Assembly (NCBI GenBank): GCA_026826555.1
Contig: JAKSZT010053764.1
Span: 17,865,533-17,929,532, forward strand
Source of the DNA: Tolypeutes matacus
Taxonomy: Eukaryota > Chordata > Mammalia > Cingulata > Chlamyphoridae
Direction of reading: 5' to 3'
Length of the DNA: 64,000 nucleotides
The position numbers and the translations under genes were made by a program. Of this stretch, positions 11,701 to 23,470 are shown one piece after another (positions within the stretch are counted from its first letter, which is position 1; each line of letters opens with the position of its first letter). The notes beneath the pieces are model-generated. The model did no database searches, was not told the DNA's origin, and saw only the letters and a program-made list of their open reading frames with translations.

Positions 11701-12031
11701 CAGTGCTGCCCAGTAGAAATTTAATGTGAGCCATAAAAATGAGCCACATATGTAATTTCAAATTTTTACCGGCCATATTAAAAAAGTAAAAGTAAATGAA
11801 ATTAATTTTTATAATAAATTAATATAACCCATTATATTTAAAATATTGTTTCAACATGTAATCGAGATAAAAAATTTATTAATGAGATATTTTACCTTAT
11901 TGTTTTGATACTAAGTCTTCCAAATCTGGTGCGTATTTTATATGTAGAGCACACGTCTAGTAAGACTAGCCACTTTTCAAGTGCTCAGTAGCCCCAAATG
12001 GATAGTGACTACTGTATTGGACTAAAGTGCT
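11701..12031 (+). mobile_element. hAT-Charlie-type nonautonomous DNA transposon
   Basis: It starts CAGTGCTGCCCAGTAG, close to the CAGTGCTGTCCA terminal repeat of MER5-like elements, and ends ATTGGACTAAAGTGCT, whose reverse complement resembles the start. The interior matches the interrupted copy at 2178-2663 through several blocks, including CAACATGTAATC and AATGAGATATTTTACC. No coding capacity. Subfamily tentative. Confidence 0.72.
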
Positions 12032-15000
12032 CCATGGTGAGGACAGGAGCATGTCATCTCAAAGTCTCTGAACCCACTAGATGTGGGGAACCTGTGATTA
12101 GACAGCCTCCATCAGCCAGAGTGGTTTCATGGTATGCACTGGTCATGCCCAATAACTAGCTGGAATCAGAGTGTTTTGTCGTGCTCAGGGCTTTGGAATG
12201 GCACTGTGTGTTTTATTTCACCTTGAGAGAACAGATCGATTCCTACAGAGCTCTGAATAAAGAGAATTGTTCCTCAGAAAGAGCATTGTTGAGCAACAAG
12301 TATAGGATTTCCTGGACAATAGCCAAGGCTGAGCTGGTTTTCTATAGATTGGTTGGCATGCGTTTCTCTCCTTCCTGGAGATGCCCTAGAATTAGAAGGT
12401 GAAAAAGAGCTGTGTGCTCCAGTGGGGGAATATAAAATACATCATATTTCTGAAACTGATCAGTTTGGAAGTGGTTTCATGGGGCCCAGGATGGATCAGG
12501 ATGTGTCCACAGCATCAAACTGGCTTTCCCTACTGCGCAGACACCTGGGGCATCTCTTTCAGCTCCTTTTCATTGCTGAGGGGCCCCAAGCCACAGAGTG
12601 ATTCTATTCCGTGATTTAGGAAGAATACGGTAATATTATTTTTGTATCAAAACAAATGTGGCTATATTATGAATATGATGCAAAATTCACTCTGATTTAA
12701 AAACACTAGTCTTCAGAATTTTTTGAACTGGCTTCAGGATACACAGACTGTTTGCTGGAGCTTGGAGTTCATTTTGCTTTGCTTCTTAGGAATACTTGGA
12801 GAAGCACTGCCTTTCCTGTTTACCCACCACCCCTCACCCAGCCCTCGAGTCTAATGTACCATCAGGCTCCCAATAAGGCAAGGAAACTCTGGTAAGGTCA
12901 CAATTATAAAGGGAAATTATCCAGTGGTGGGTGAGAATTTAATTTGAAATCAGTATTTCAAAAGAAAAGGACAACAACTGACTGGTAAGTTAATTTTAGT
13001 AGACATTTAGTTTAAACACACACACGCGCACACACACACACTCTTTTCTTCAGAGAAGACACAGTTCTTTTTATTCCCCTTCATCATTTTGTTTTTTGTT
13101 GAGTGTTTCTTTTAGTGAAATTTGAAGAAAAGCAATAGTATCTGGATAGTTGTCTTCTTCCTTTTATGATTCCAACGTGTATTTTAAAATTTTAATAACT
13201 TTTTTGCTTTACTCTGATTAGAAGACTAATAAATATTGATTATATGAAAAAATTCTCTATCAATATTGTGACATTAGTACCATATTATACTCTTTGTTTG
13301 AGATTATTCTTGTGTTCTAGAGGGAAAACCTTAGGAATAGAAGGTTGAAGTAATGCTTTAGATGGTGAAGTAATTGTACAAATGATAAAATATATGTCTA
13401 CTACTTAAATTTTGTAATGAATTTATCTCTCAATTGCAGTTGCAATTGAAAAAAGGTCAGATGGTTGCAGAAATAATTCAGCATGAAAAAAAACTAAAAG
13501 AATTAATTGAATAATGAATAATATAATACAGATAGATGATAAAGGGGCTATCACATTTTTTTCCAATAGAGACTCGTGATTTAGAGTTAGATGCTATGTG
13601 CTAACACTCCTGAAATCTAGTTACCATGGCAGAGAGTTTTCATTGACCATCATCCTCTGCTACTGCTCCTCAGCAGTGCCTCACAATACTTTCTAATGAG
13701 TGGTGGCATATTCAGGTGGAAACATATTTAATATCCATTCTATAATCTAATAAAGGGAGTGACGTGTATGATGGAAAACCATGAAAACAAATCTTTAGAT
13801 CGTTTTTTTAGTAATGCTTCTCTGAAAAGGAAGGGCTCTGGAAAAAAAAAAAAGATTATTCCTATCTCCTACAGCTTCCAAAATCCAGGACTTCTATTAT
13901 ATTGAATTTCTGGGAAGATGGAGAGCATTAATGTAGCTGTTCTTAACCTTGATACCAAGATCTCAATGACTACTATTTGTTGGGATGAGTGTCACAAATA
14001 TTTTGTTATTAATTATGAAATACTAGAATTTGCTCCCAGGACTCTATAAAAGGCACAGAGTCTACAGTCCCTAACCTATTTGTGCCCATGGGAATACACT
14101 GAGTATTTGAACTTCATCTTTCTCAGTCACAGAAGAGAAAAAGCTGAGAACTGCAATGGTTAGAGAGAACAACTGGCTGATACTATACTTTGAGTTGGCT
14201 TCCTCCTGGTAAAGAATTCACAATATCAAGAGCAGCTGCTGTATTAGTTATAGTAGTTACAGTCAATATCTCTGCTGGTCATTTCAAAAGACCCTAGGGG
14301 AAGCCTGACTGACAAGGCTTTGGGACATAAATGCTAAGGGTTTAATTACAGAAAGCCAACTCTGGAAGAAAGCTATCAAGTGGGCACACCATACAGTGGA
14401 TAGAAGGTGTCTGACTCGTGAAGAATGATACACAGGGAGAAGATGTGTGCAGAAAAGTGTTCGTTTTCTTGTTATAAAGAACTGAGAGAACATGGTGGAC
14501 AATTTTTCTTGTTTTTAAACCAAAAGGAATATATTCACATTCATATTCCTCTGCAAAACCAAAGTAGCAACTCCCTCTCCTTCTTTGTCAGTTTTATTCT
14601 GGGTGGAGCTTAGGAGTGAAGGGAGGGCTAAATACTGAGTTTCTGTTAAGAGATCCCCTCCCTCCCTTTTGGTCTTCTTTTTAACCACATAGTTTCACTC
14701 TCTCAGGAAGCTCTTTGGGGTAAGGCTTCATGTGAGGCAGGCATGAGAAATCCCTGTTCCTTTCTCAGGGAGTGGCCATGAAGTTTCAACCCTGAAATTG
14801 TGTTCACTGGCATAGAAACAGACAGGGTGGCAACAGGAAATTTCTGGGGAAATTTTTTTTTCTAAAGCATTTTTATGTAGAAATTCTGAGGAAGGAGTTC
14901 TGGACAATAACTGGTCAGAGGTGGAACAAATGGAACATGAAAGAGACTCAGTCTGTCCATGTGAAACCTGGGCTAGTGAATTAACTAAGGAAGGGAAAGG

Positions 15001-15430
15001 TGTTTAAAACCACACCAAACTGGAAAAACTACTTGAAGTGGCAGAGGACTGGAAAAGAGAAAATATGCTTCCAGTGTTTTCCAAAAACAGGAAGAGAGAA
15101 ATGAACCTGTCAGTAGTTATTCTATGATTTCAAAGTTACTCTCAAGTAATACAGTGGAAAAAAGATTGCAAAATAAAAGGCACATCTTATAAGATGGTTA
15201 ATCAACAGTTTAATGAACCATGTTTTCTAAAAAATTATACTTATAGAATTGGGGATAAAAAAATAGCTATAGAATTTGATAATGAAAGTGCTGCCCTAAA
15301 ACAACTGGACTTGTGGTTTAAAAATTTAATTAATCTCAAATGCTAAAGATCCCATTTACTGGTTTTTGGCCATGCTTCAGGGCTCAGTAGACAGAACCTG
15401 AAATAAAGATTTCTTCTAATTCTCACTTAA
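12032..15430. other. Unassigned noncoding sequence
   Basis: About 3.4 kb in which I recognise only a CA microsatellite (listed separately) and short A or T runs. No frame above 85 codons, no promoter or splice structure I can defend. Confidence 0.45.
13015..13041 (+). repeat. CA microsatellite with CGCG interruption
   Basis: A CA dinucleotide run with one CGCG interruption, followed by CTCTTTTC. Confidence 0.95.
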
Positions 15431-16270
15431 CACAATTATTTTTGCTTTTTTGCTTTTTTGTTCTAAAATATTTGTAGGCATATTACAGACTTAATTCTAT
15501 CTGATTTTTTAAGGTTAATGTAAAGTTTCCATGAGTGGAATTCTTCATGTTGTCATAATTTTTTTATGGCTGCATAATAGTCCAATTAGTGAATGTACTT
15601 AACTCTGTCTCTATTTTGCTTTCCTTGGATGCTCAAGCCAAAGGGAATTTATTAGCTCATGATTTTGTGGCTAAAAGAATGTCCAAATCAAGGCATGATT
15701 AAGGCAATGCTTTCTGTCTGAAGACTGGTGTTCTGTGGCTGGCTGCTGGCTATCCTTGGTCCTTGGTTTTTTTGTCATATGGCAACACATATGGTGGCCT
15801 CTCGTGGTCTCTCTGTTTTCTTCTGGGTTCCCTTAAATTCTGGCTTCTGGCTGTTCCCTATGGCTTTCTCTCTCTCTCTGTCTGAGTTTCATTCTGCTTA
15901 TAAAAGACTCCATTATTAGGATTAAGACTCATTGTGGGCCACAACTTAACTGAAGTAACCTTGTTAAAAGGTCCTACTTGGGTGCACACCCACAGGAATA
16001 GATTAAATTTAAGAACATGTTCTTCTGGGGTACATACAACTCCAAATCACCACAGCCTTGTATTAGATACTTGGTTTATTTTAAAAAAGTATTTTTCCCT
16101 TTACAATAAACTGTTATGAACATCTTTGTAAAATACACTCTCCCCCTTATTTTGGATTATTTCCTTAAAATTAGTTTGAAATACAATTACAGGATAGGTG
16201 AAGGAAATGAACATCTTTAAGCCTCTTGGTCCTTATTGTCAAAATGCTTTGTAAAACAGTTCTACTATTT
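15431..16270 (-). mobile_element. Ancient L1/HAL1-type fragment split by an LTR
   Basis: The left part (15431-15605) contains ATGGCTGCATAATAGTCC. The right part (16055-16270) contains TTATGAACATCTTTGTA, GGATTATTTCCTTA and a degenerate block resembling the old L1 text around the ORF2 C terminus, reversed. The two parts are in the order expected for one minus-strand element interrupted by the LTR at 15606-16054. Divergence is high, so the identification rests on collinear motifs. Confidence 0.5.
15606..16054 (-). mobile_element. Solitary LTR, MaLR/ERVL-like, xenarthran type
   Basis: On the minus strand it starts TGTGGTGATTTGGAG and continues ACATGTTCTTAAATTTAATC, TCCTGTGGGTGTG and GTAGGACC, ending near a degenerate AATAAATTCCC (polyadenylation-signal region). 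The same text appears on plus at 54377-54612, so this is a dispersed family. From memory it resembles an LTR common in armadillo and sloth sequence. No internal retroviral genes flank it, so it is a solo LTR, formed by recombination between two LTRs as known for such elements. Target-site duplication not found. Confidence 0.75.
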
Positions 16271-16281
16271 TCATATTATTT

Positions 16282-16744
16282 GGTGTCTTCATTTTCTGGG
16301 GTTGTCACAGCAAAATACCACAAAGTGAGTGACTTAAAACAGAAATTTATTGTCTCACAGATCTGGAGGCTAGAAGTCTGAAATGAGGGTTTTGGCAGGG
16401 CCACGTTCTCTCTGAAACCTGCAGGGGAGAATCCTTCCTTGCCAGTTCCTAGCTTCTAGTGTCTTGCTGGCAATCCTTGGCATTCCTTGGCTTGTAGCTG
16501 CAGCACGTCATTGCCTGCATCTTCACTTGCCTGTCTTCTCTCCTCTCGTGTCTGTCTCTGTGTCTGAATTTTCTCTTCTTATAAGGACACTAGTCATATT
16601 GATTAGAATCTGCCCTAATATAGTTTAGTCTTATCTTAACAAACCACAACTTCAAAAACCCTATTTCCATATAAGGTCCCATTCATGGGACAGGGACTTA
16701 AGACTTGAGCATATCTTTCTGGGGGAACAATTCAACCCATAACC
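16282..16744 (-). mobile_element. MLT1-like MaLR LTR, solitary
   Basis: Reverse-complement signatures of this LTR family are clear on plus: ACCACAAAGTGAGTGACTTA, CAGATCTGGAGGCTAGAAG, TTCTTATAAGGACACTAGTC, and the end ACAATTCAACCCATAAC, which reads as TGGGTTGAATTGT on minus. The tail side carries the reversed AATAAATTTCTG-type polyadenylation region (AGAAATTTATTG). No gag or pol sequence adjoins. MaLR elements are nonautonomous ERVL-related retrotransposons; subfamily not assigned. Confidence 0.85.
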
Positions 16745-18610
16745 GTGGGAGAGGAGGTCAGTTGGTTTCGAATGAGGTTACAGTGAATGAGGGATTCGCT
16801 AGACTTTATGGAACTGGGAATGATTCTAACCTGGGGTAATGTGCCCAAGGGAAATGTTGGAAACCTGGGCTTAAGAAATAAATATATTTAGTGAACTGCT
16901 GTGGAAAAGAAAAGAAAAACATTCACCAATCAGAAGACAAGCTTTAGAGAACCTCCACTGGAGGGATTTATTTTTTCAGGTTTACTTTGCTTCATGTAAT
17001 AGTTTTGGGGCCTAAAAACTAGGGAGTAAATAAAATGTTTACAAACTGGATCTTTCATGTAGGGTGTTTTATATAGGGTAGCACCTAAAAATGCCTTACA
17101 CGTAAGGGATCAGTGATATTTGTGAGCAAATGAAAAGTTGTGGGAAACTTGTCATTGAAAGTAACACTGAAGGGTTTTGGGTTTTTTTTTTTTTTTTTTT
17201 TTGGTCCTGTGGAAGTTAGACTGCTCTGTTTAAATTTTCAGATATTTTTCCACTCAGGTTTTCTTAAAATGAGGTATGCTTCTACAGTTCACTGTTAACA
17301 GCCAATATTTGCAAATACTGTAACTAAAAACTTTTTAAACATAAAAACAAATATTCAATTCATCATATCCCAACTCATGTAGAAAAGGGAAATTTCTTTT
17401 TAAAAGTGGGAATTGTTAATCTTATAAATTGCTTGTGTGGTGCAGGAGAGCTGTCACAACTTTAGTAAGTGGAGACATACTGATGTAAACCACGAACATG
17501 TTTAGTGCATGAGATCATCCAGACTCCTCACCTTAAAAACAAAAGGCTTCCCCTTTCTCTAGCTTTTTCCCTTTCTTTTTTTTTTTTTTTTTTTTTTTGA
17601 CAACTATGTCAAGTTTTCCTGGCTGTGGCCAGGGAGCAGTGCTCCAACTATTAAGCTGTGTGAGAACAGTGAACTTGGTCAGCAAGGATCATTTGTCTCT
17701 AGTTGTCAACAAAGGCTTGTTTTACTAGGAACAATGACTACGCAGGTTTGTGGAGAGTGTTGTGTGCAAAAGCGTTAATCAGTAAGCAGCCTGAGCCGTA
17801 CTCACAATCTCTTTTACATAGTTATTTTGCTCTTTAGGGGTTATTATTGTTTTTGTCAATTGGCACCATCTGAAAAAGAGGTTCATCGGTATGCGGCGAT
17901 GCTTTTTGCATAGAGAGCTTGACTCAATCTTCTGTTTCTTTCGTTTGGTTCTCTTTAATCAGTTTTCACCAGCACACAGCCCCGCTATTATTGATGTTTA
18001 AGTACAGTGGAGTGATTAAATGATAATCATCTTGGTTTCCATCCAAGATGAAAGACTTTTCTAGCTTTGGGACTACTCCAGTGCTGATGGAGTGCATTCA
18101 CACACCCACTCACACACTTCACACTCACAGCAGAATTTGATTCCAAGAAGTTCAGAGATGAGGACTGTTGGACATTGGGAAGGGTGCAGTCTAGAGCCAG
18201 TAGGAGTAGCAGTGGGGTGAATGAATTCTTCTGCTCTGTTTGACACCCATAGGACTGAATTACTCATGACAAGAAACATTCTGAGCTTAATTCCAGCATA
18301 GTTGAATGATTGAGACCAAGTTGTTAGAAACTTGGAGCTAATAAAAGTTTCACTTTCACCCTAAGTGAAGGCACACATGTGCGCCTTCTCCCTGTACGCG
18401 TTTTTGGAGATGCTCCCCAACTTTTCCTAGTAAATGACACCCCTTCCTATCCCCAACACCTTTTTATTAAGTCTTTCCAAGCCTACCTGAGGTAGGTGAG
18501 ACTGATACCACGGGAATGTATGCAGTCGTACCTTTTTGATTCTTCTGACTTTAGAGAGTCTTTGTTAGGGGGAAGAAAAGGTAACACCTAATAGCTTGGT
18601 CTGTGAGGTT
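16745..18610. other. Mostly unassigned noncoding sequence
   Basis: Apart from T runs (17182-17202, 17576-17598) and the candidate regulatory stretch listed separately, nothing is recognised. A 19-bp segment at 16761-16779 recurs exactly at 18796-18814. Confidence 0.45.
17745..18060. promoter_or_regulatory. Candidate conserved noncoding element (weak)
   Basis: A repeat-free stretch with several CpG sites in otherwise CpG-poor DNA, dense in homeodomain-like motifs: TTAATCAG twice, and TGATTAAATGATAATCAT at 18013-18030, which packs TGATTAAA, ATGATAAT and TAATCAT. A short inverted repeat CATCG...CGATG lies at about 17884-17902. Composition and motif clustering are all I can see; conservation cannot be judged from one genome. 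It may be ordinary unique sequence. Confidence 0.25.
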
Positions 18611-18619
18611 AATGAGGTC

Positions 18620-18712
18620 TAGAGTCACATAGACCTACATTCTCATCTTGCCACTGTTTCTTACTAGCTGTGTGATCTTGAACAAGTCGCTTAACATCTT
18701 AATATTTAAGAA
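18620..18712 (+). mobile_element. MIR SINE fragment
   Basis: It matches the MIR core, decayed: GAGTCACATAGACC..., then CCACTGTTTCTTACTAGCTGTGTGATCTTG...CAAGTCGCTTAACATCTT. This resembles the TTACTAGCTGTGTGACCTTGGGCAAG region of MIR. Confidence 0.8.
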
Positions 18713-18759
18713 TAAAAATACAAATCATGGATTAACACAATAATAGTTTACTACAAATC

Positions 18760-18990
18760 GGGCTCTCACTGTATACTGGGCACTGTGCTGAGCATGTTGG
18801 TTTCGAATGAGGTTCGAATCATATGCTGTCTCATTTCATACTCACAAATATGTGCTAGGCAAGTCCTGCTATATCTTGATTTTACAGGTTAGGAAATCAA
18901 GGCCCAGAGAGATAAAAAATCTTATTGAAGGTGACCCAGCTAATATGTGGTAGTCAAATGACTGAATCCTTTGACCCATTTTTATTCCAC
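18760..18990 (+). mobile_element. MIR SINE fragment, 3' type
   Basis: It reads CTGTATACTGGGCACTGTGCTGAGCA, then TTTTACAGGTTAGGAAATC, GGCCCAGAGAGAT and GTGACCCAGCTAATATGTGG, the familiar order of MIR. Inside the segment that normally separates GAGCA from the CTCATTT block sits TTGGTTTCGAATGAGG, which is not MIR-like and also occurs at 16761-16779. Confidence 0.82.
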
Positions 18991-20284
18991 TGTACCATCC
19001 TGCCTTTCCCTAAATGCCTTCCTCTGATGTCTTGTATACCAAGATTTCTGCTTCTGAAAGATTGAGTAGATGCAGTAGGGGGAAAAGGTTGACCAAGGAT
19101 TTCCCCAGATTCTAAGGTTAACTTGTGCTTGGCTTCTGAACTCTAATGGTTGATGAGTTGGGGAAAGGGGTACAAATCTATGAAACTAACATTGTAACTA
19201 ATTATTGTTCAAGGTGGTTTGTAGTATTTAATTTTAGGTATAGTGAGAAAATATAATGGAATGGAAAACAAAATATTGAGGCATCTCATTGAAGAATTTC
19301 TCTCAGGGAGGGGTCATGAAGTACTAACACCAGTGATAAGGCAGGAAAACCCATGTGAGGTTATGATGATCACTTTAGTCAAAGGTCTTTCAGCCCCAAG
19401 GCTGAGGGTACAAAGATTTGTGTAGCTGGGCTGTAACAGTTAATCCACCTCTTGGAGCAGAGGTCTTTGGAAATGCTTCTCAGGGAATCCCATACTCTGT
19501 GCAGATTTCATTGTCCTTGAACAGTTTCTCTTAGGAGAAGCTGGAGGGGGCTGGAGGAAGTTCTGATCTCCTCAAAGTTGGCAAGCTTGGGATACTACCT
19601 GAGCTGGGCAGGAGGGGGTGGATCCTGGTACCAGGTACAGGCCATTTTGAAAGAATCCCTAGTTAGTTCCTGGATGGGGGGTTGTGCAGTGATGGAGTCA
19701 GCTGTAACTTCTGGGTTTCTGAATGGAGAATGTCTGGGAATTACCTCATCTGTCAGGTTTAAAGATTGAAGAGAATGTGAGAACACTTTCTTTTTGAAGA
19801 AGGGATTGCCTGTGTGTTTATATCAGTACCAAAATCATATAATTGGTAACTGGAATGCTTCCTCTTTGTTTATATAGGAATTACTGTCATATGGTGGTGG
19901 TCGTGGGGTGGTCTTGGGAGTGGTGGTGTTGATGATATTTTAAAGTAGAAAAGAAACTGGCCCAAATACAAAAACATTTTTCCCACACACTGATTCCATT
20001 GCAGATATGTTAGGATTACCAGCCCACTCTTTGGAATGGCCAGAGTTCCCTGGGCAATTTTAACCTATCACTTATTTATATCTTAGTGCTAAAAGCTTAG
20101 ACGTACCTCAGTAAATGGAAAGATTAGGAGAGAAAGGACGGAAATAGAAATAACACAATGATTCTCTTAATTTTAGATGACTTTTTTTTTCTGGTGCTTT
20201 CAGCTTCTTCTTCATCTTTATTATGGGTACTTTCAGAAACACCTATTGATAGTGATTTTGGTCATGGTGATAATTATAGTTTTG
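18991..20284. other. Unassigned noncoding sequence
   Basis: No repeat or gene recognised. Chance frames of about 60 codons. Confidence 0.5.
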
Positions 20285-20465
20285 TAATGTCTACACTTTC
20301 TTAGTCCTTGTATAATGTTTAGAAAATTCCTTTTATATTAACTCCCAAACAATCCAATAAGTTAGAGATTATTAACTATATTTTCAGTAATGAATCGATA
20401 CCCAGAGAAGTTATTTAATTTGCTCAGTCATATAGCTAGTAAATAGCATAGTAAGGATAGGAACC
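20285..20465 (+). mobile_element. MIR-like SINE fragment, diverged
   Basis: The spaced motifs TTTTATATTAACTCCCAAACAA, TTATTAACTATATTTTCAGT, ACCCAGAGAAGTTATTTAA and TCAGTCATATAGCTAGTAA follow MIR order (the ACACAGCTAGTAA region is clear). Highly decayed. Confidence 0.6.
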
Positions 20466-20772
20466 TAAGAGAGTGTCGTGCCAAAATGACTTTAGTTTCA
20501 TTTGTTAAATACTTTTTCTGAGTCATAAAGTAGGGAGCTATAGCAAATGACTACAAATCTTACTTTTAAAAAAAGCTAAAGATTTAAAGAAATTGTTTCT
20601 ATTGATTTCTGGTAACTAAAAAAAATGTTGTTTGGATAAATTGTCAATTGAAGAACAGTGGGAAGGGTTTAACAGGAACTTGACAATCACAGGAACTTGA
20701 TCAGCTTTGTAGATGCCACTGGGATTCCATGCCTTCTATTTAGGTACACTTTTTTTTATTTTTAAAGTACAT

Positions 20773-20857
20773 CTTTTAATAGTATTTCCCATGAGGTCCT
20801 GTGACTAGTAAAACCCTTTAATAGTATTTCTCATGAGAGCCTGTGAGTGGTAAAATC
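20773..20857 (+). repeat. Tandem duplication of a ~42-bp unit
   Basis: Two adjacent copies, 20773-20815 and 20816-20857, share CTTT(T)AATAGTATTTCYCATGAG, CCTGTGA and GTAAAA, with a handful of mismatches between them. A local duplication that has since diverged. Confidence 0.85.
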
Positions 20858-22260
20858 TTGATCTTTGAATGTCTGAAAATGTCTTTATTTTGCCTTAATT
20901 ATTGAATGATAGCTTAATTGGGCATAAAATTCTAGACTGACAGCTATTTTTCTCAGAACTTTGAAGATTTTGCCAATGTTGATCTCTATTTTTGCTTTTG
21001 AGAAGTTTGCTAATCATCTGACTGTAGTTCTTTTAAGGGTTTTGCTTTATTCTGATGTTTTTTTCTGTTTCATCATGATGTACCTAGATGTGGCTTTATC
21101 TTTATCCTGTTCAAGCTTTCAATCTAAGGACTTGTTTCTTTCTTCAACTCTGGGAGATGTCTTCAAATATTCAACCTTTGTAATTCCCCCCTTTCTCTTT
21201 TTCTATAATTATTATTATACATATGCTGGAGCCACTCAATCTATTTTCCATGTCTCTTAATTGAGCCATAGTGTTTTAAAGAAAAATAATTTTTCCCTCT
21301 TGTTTCCTTCTGGATGAAGTAAGACACCTCTTTAGTATTATCTTTCTGTTCATTTTTCTTTATCTTTGAAGGTGTTCTCTAGATCTCACCTCATCTATTG
21401 AGTTTTTCTAGTTCAACAAAAGAATGCTTTTCTTTTCTGAAAATTTTAATTGTTTCTTTTTTGCATCTACCTGCTTTTATTCTGCTTTCTTATTTTCATA
21501 AATTCATGTTTATTTTTAATGCATGTTACTTCTTTATTTATCTCAATCCTCCTAAATACATCTATTTTTAAGTTTTTGTTCTATAAAATTAATTTCATTT
21601 GGGCTAAATTCATACCCTTGAGAGTTCATTGGACTTTCTTAGAATTAAATCCGTTTATGTGTTTTGGAATTTTCGTTTGTGGGCTTATTTTGAATCGGAG
21701 AAATTTTTTGCTCTTTTGTAGTGTTTCTGTTTTTCTGGCCCTTGTACTCCTTGACTAATGCTTTTGTAGTTTTGCAGTTGCTTTCACCTAGTGCCCCAGG
21801 CCTAGTCCATAATCAAGTATTATAATAGTGGTTAATGTATTTCTGCTCTGGAATGATTTTGGAAATTTCACAGATCCTTGGAGCCAGCAGGCAACCTGAC
21901 TCAGTTCCTATCCTGAGACTTCTTTCCTCCTTCCTTAGGCCCATAGCTACTTTGATAAAGCTGGAGACCCAGGAAGTAGGTCTTCTACTGTTTTATACAG
22001 CTTGGATGCTTGGGTATTTGGAGAGCAGCGAGGGAACCCCACAGCATTCTCTGGCTGTAATCAGTAACCAGGCTCTATCCTCACTAGCCTGTGGCATTCT
22101 GGGTTCTCATACCCACCAGAGGTCAAGCTCTTGGCTGCTGCTTCCTGCCTCTGCCTTGGGAGTCCTGTATTCCTTTGACAGCAGCTCCAGGTTCTGCATT
22201 TCTGTTTCTTTTCTGGTTGATGGAGATTTATATCTTGCTTTTGACATTGACAATATCTTA
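20858..22260 (-). mobile_element. Old L1 5' portion (ORF1 region and possibly 5' UTR), minus strand
   Basis: Plus-strand text resembles reversed L1 ORF1: ATGATGTACCTAGATGTGG, the CTTCAAATATTCAACCTTTG block, then CATATGCTGGAGCC... and CCATGTCTCTTAATTGAG. From about 21700 to 22260 it is less certain and could be 5' UTR. Frames of about 100-147 codons on plus are antisense shadows of this decayed element. Confidence 0.6.
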
Positions 22261-22289
22261 CTGTTTTTCTCCTTTTAAAATTAAAATTT

Positions 22290-23085
22290 AAACTATGTTT
22301 TTAGAACAGAGGAACTTTTTCTAAACTTGAATTTACAGGGCTCGGTTGATCTGACCCAGGCCATTTTCACTTTGCCAGTCTGATTTCCTTAAAGTTCTTT
22401 CCCTAAGAATGCCAAGGTACTATTCATTTTTACCTTCTCTTGCAGAACTGTTTCAGAAATTAAGGGATTTACTTTCTTCCTGGGGTTACCTTGATTGGGC
22501 AATGCTCAGGATACATTTTAAGACTCCACCTTCAGTGTAAATGTCAGTGTTATCTTGAGCTAAGGAGAATAATATTAAGAAATAAGTACGTTTACAGAAA
22601 TTCTCTCAAGAACCAATTTTCAGAAGATGTGACATTTGATATGATGTGTACTCAAGTATAAACTTCCACTTAGCTTTCATGTGTGTTATGAAATAGCATT
22701 AAAAGCTTCATGAGTTGTTAGAGTTTCCTTTCCTCCTTATTTTGAATAAGAAATAATAGTGTAGTAAAAACTTTATATCAAAGCTTTTTAAAAAAGTGAA
22801 TTTTAATGAAACTGCAAACACTTCATTTATTTTCTAGCATCCCAGAAGATATCCATGTTTCCGGGCACATATGTACCTTAAGTACTTCAGGTTTAAAGGG
22901 AACATTGCACTGTAGATCTCTTGTCCCCTTTTTATGTCTGTTAAAGACATATGGTAACTCACTTGTCATTTGAGTAGGCTATGCTCTTATGCTTAGATCC
23001 CAAACCCTGTCTGGTAACTGTCATGATAACCAACACAAATTGGATATCTTGGAATTCTTTCTTTACCTACAGTAGTTTAATATAT
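22290..23085. other. Unassigned noncoding sequence
   Basis: Nothing recognised with confidence. Confidence 0.45.
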
Positions 23086-23089
23086 AAAA

Positions 23090-23470
23090 TGATTATTTTA
23101 AAAAATTATTTTTGTTTTAAATTATTCTTTAAAAAGATAACATATGTGCACAGTAAAATTTTACCCAAATCGTGTTCAGTAAATCCCTGATTCTACCCAA
23201 CTCCTTCAGATCTCCTCCTTAGAGATAGCTAGTGTTACCATTTTCTTGTGGATTCTGCGTGACTTCTTCTAGGCATATACAAACCTGGATGTGTATATTC
23301 CCCCCCCCCCCGCCGCCTTTTAAATGGCAGTATATCATATGCAATCTTCTGTACCTTGTTTTTTTTTTTTTTACATCTACCAATTATTTTGGAGGTTATT
23401 CTCTATTAGTATATATGAGCTTCCTTGTGATTTTTTTTTTTTTTTACATTAAAACAGTTAACTATTGCTA
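23090..23470 (-). mobile_element. Old L1/HAL1-type 3' fragment, minus strand
   Basis: The text AGAGATAGCTAGTGTTACCA, GGCATATACAAACCTGGATG, a 12-C run (23300-23311), then AAATGGCAGTATATCATATG matches the usual order of a reversed old L1 3' UTR (the 'aaccactgttacca ... catatacaaacatatatg ... aaatgggatcatac' type). T-rich tracts interrupt it. Confidence 0.55.

Noticed and set aside
17576..17598. T run as the tail of a minus-strand retrocopy
   Set aside because: No flanking duplication next to the run; the TCTAGCTTT match at 17558 and 18060 is not adjacent to the tract.
21835..22278. 147-codon frame near the old L1 5' end
   Set aside because: Most likely antisense text of a decayed L1 5' region, not a gene.
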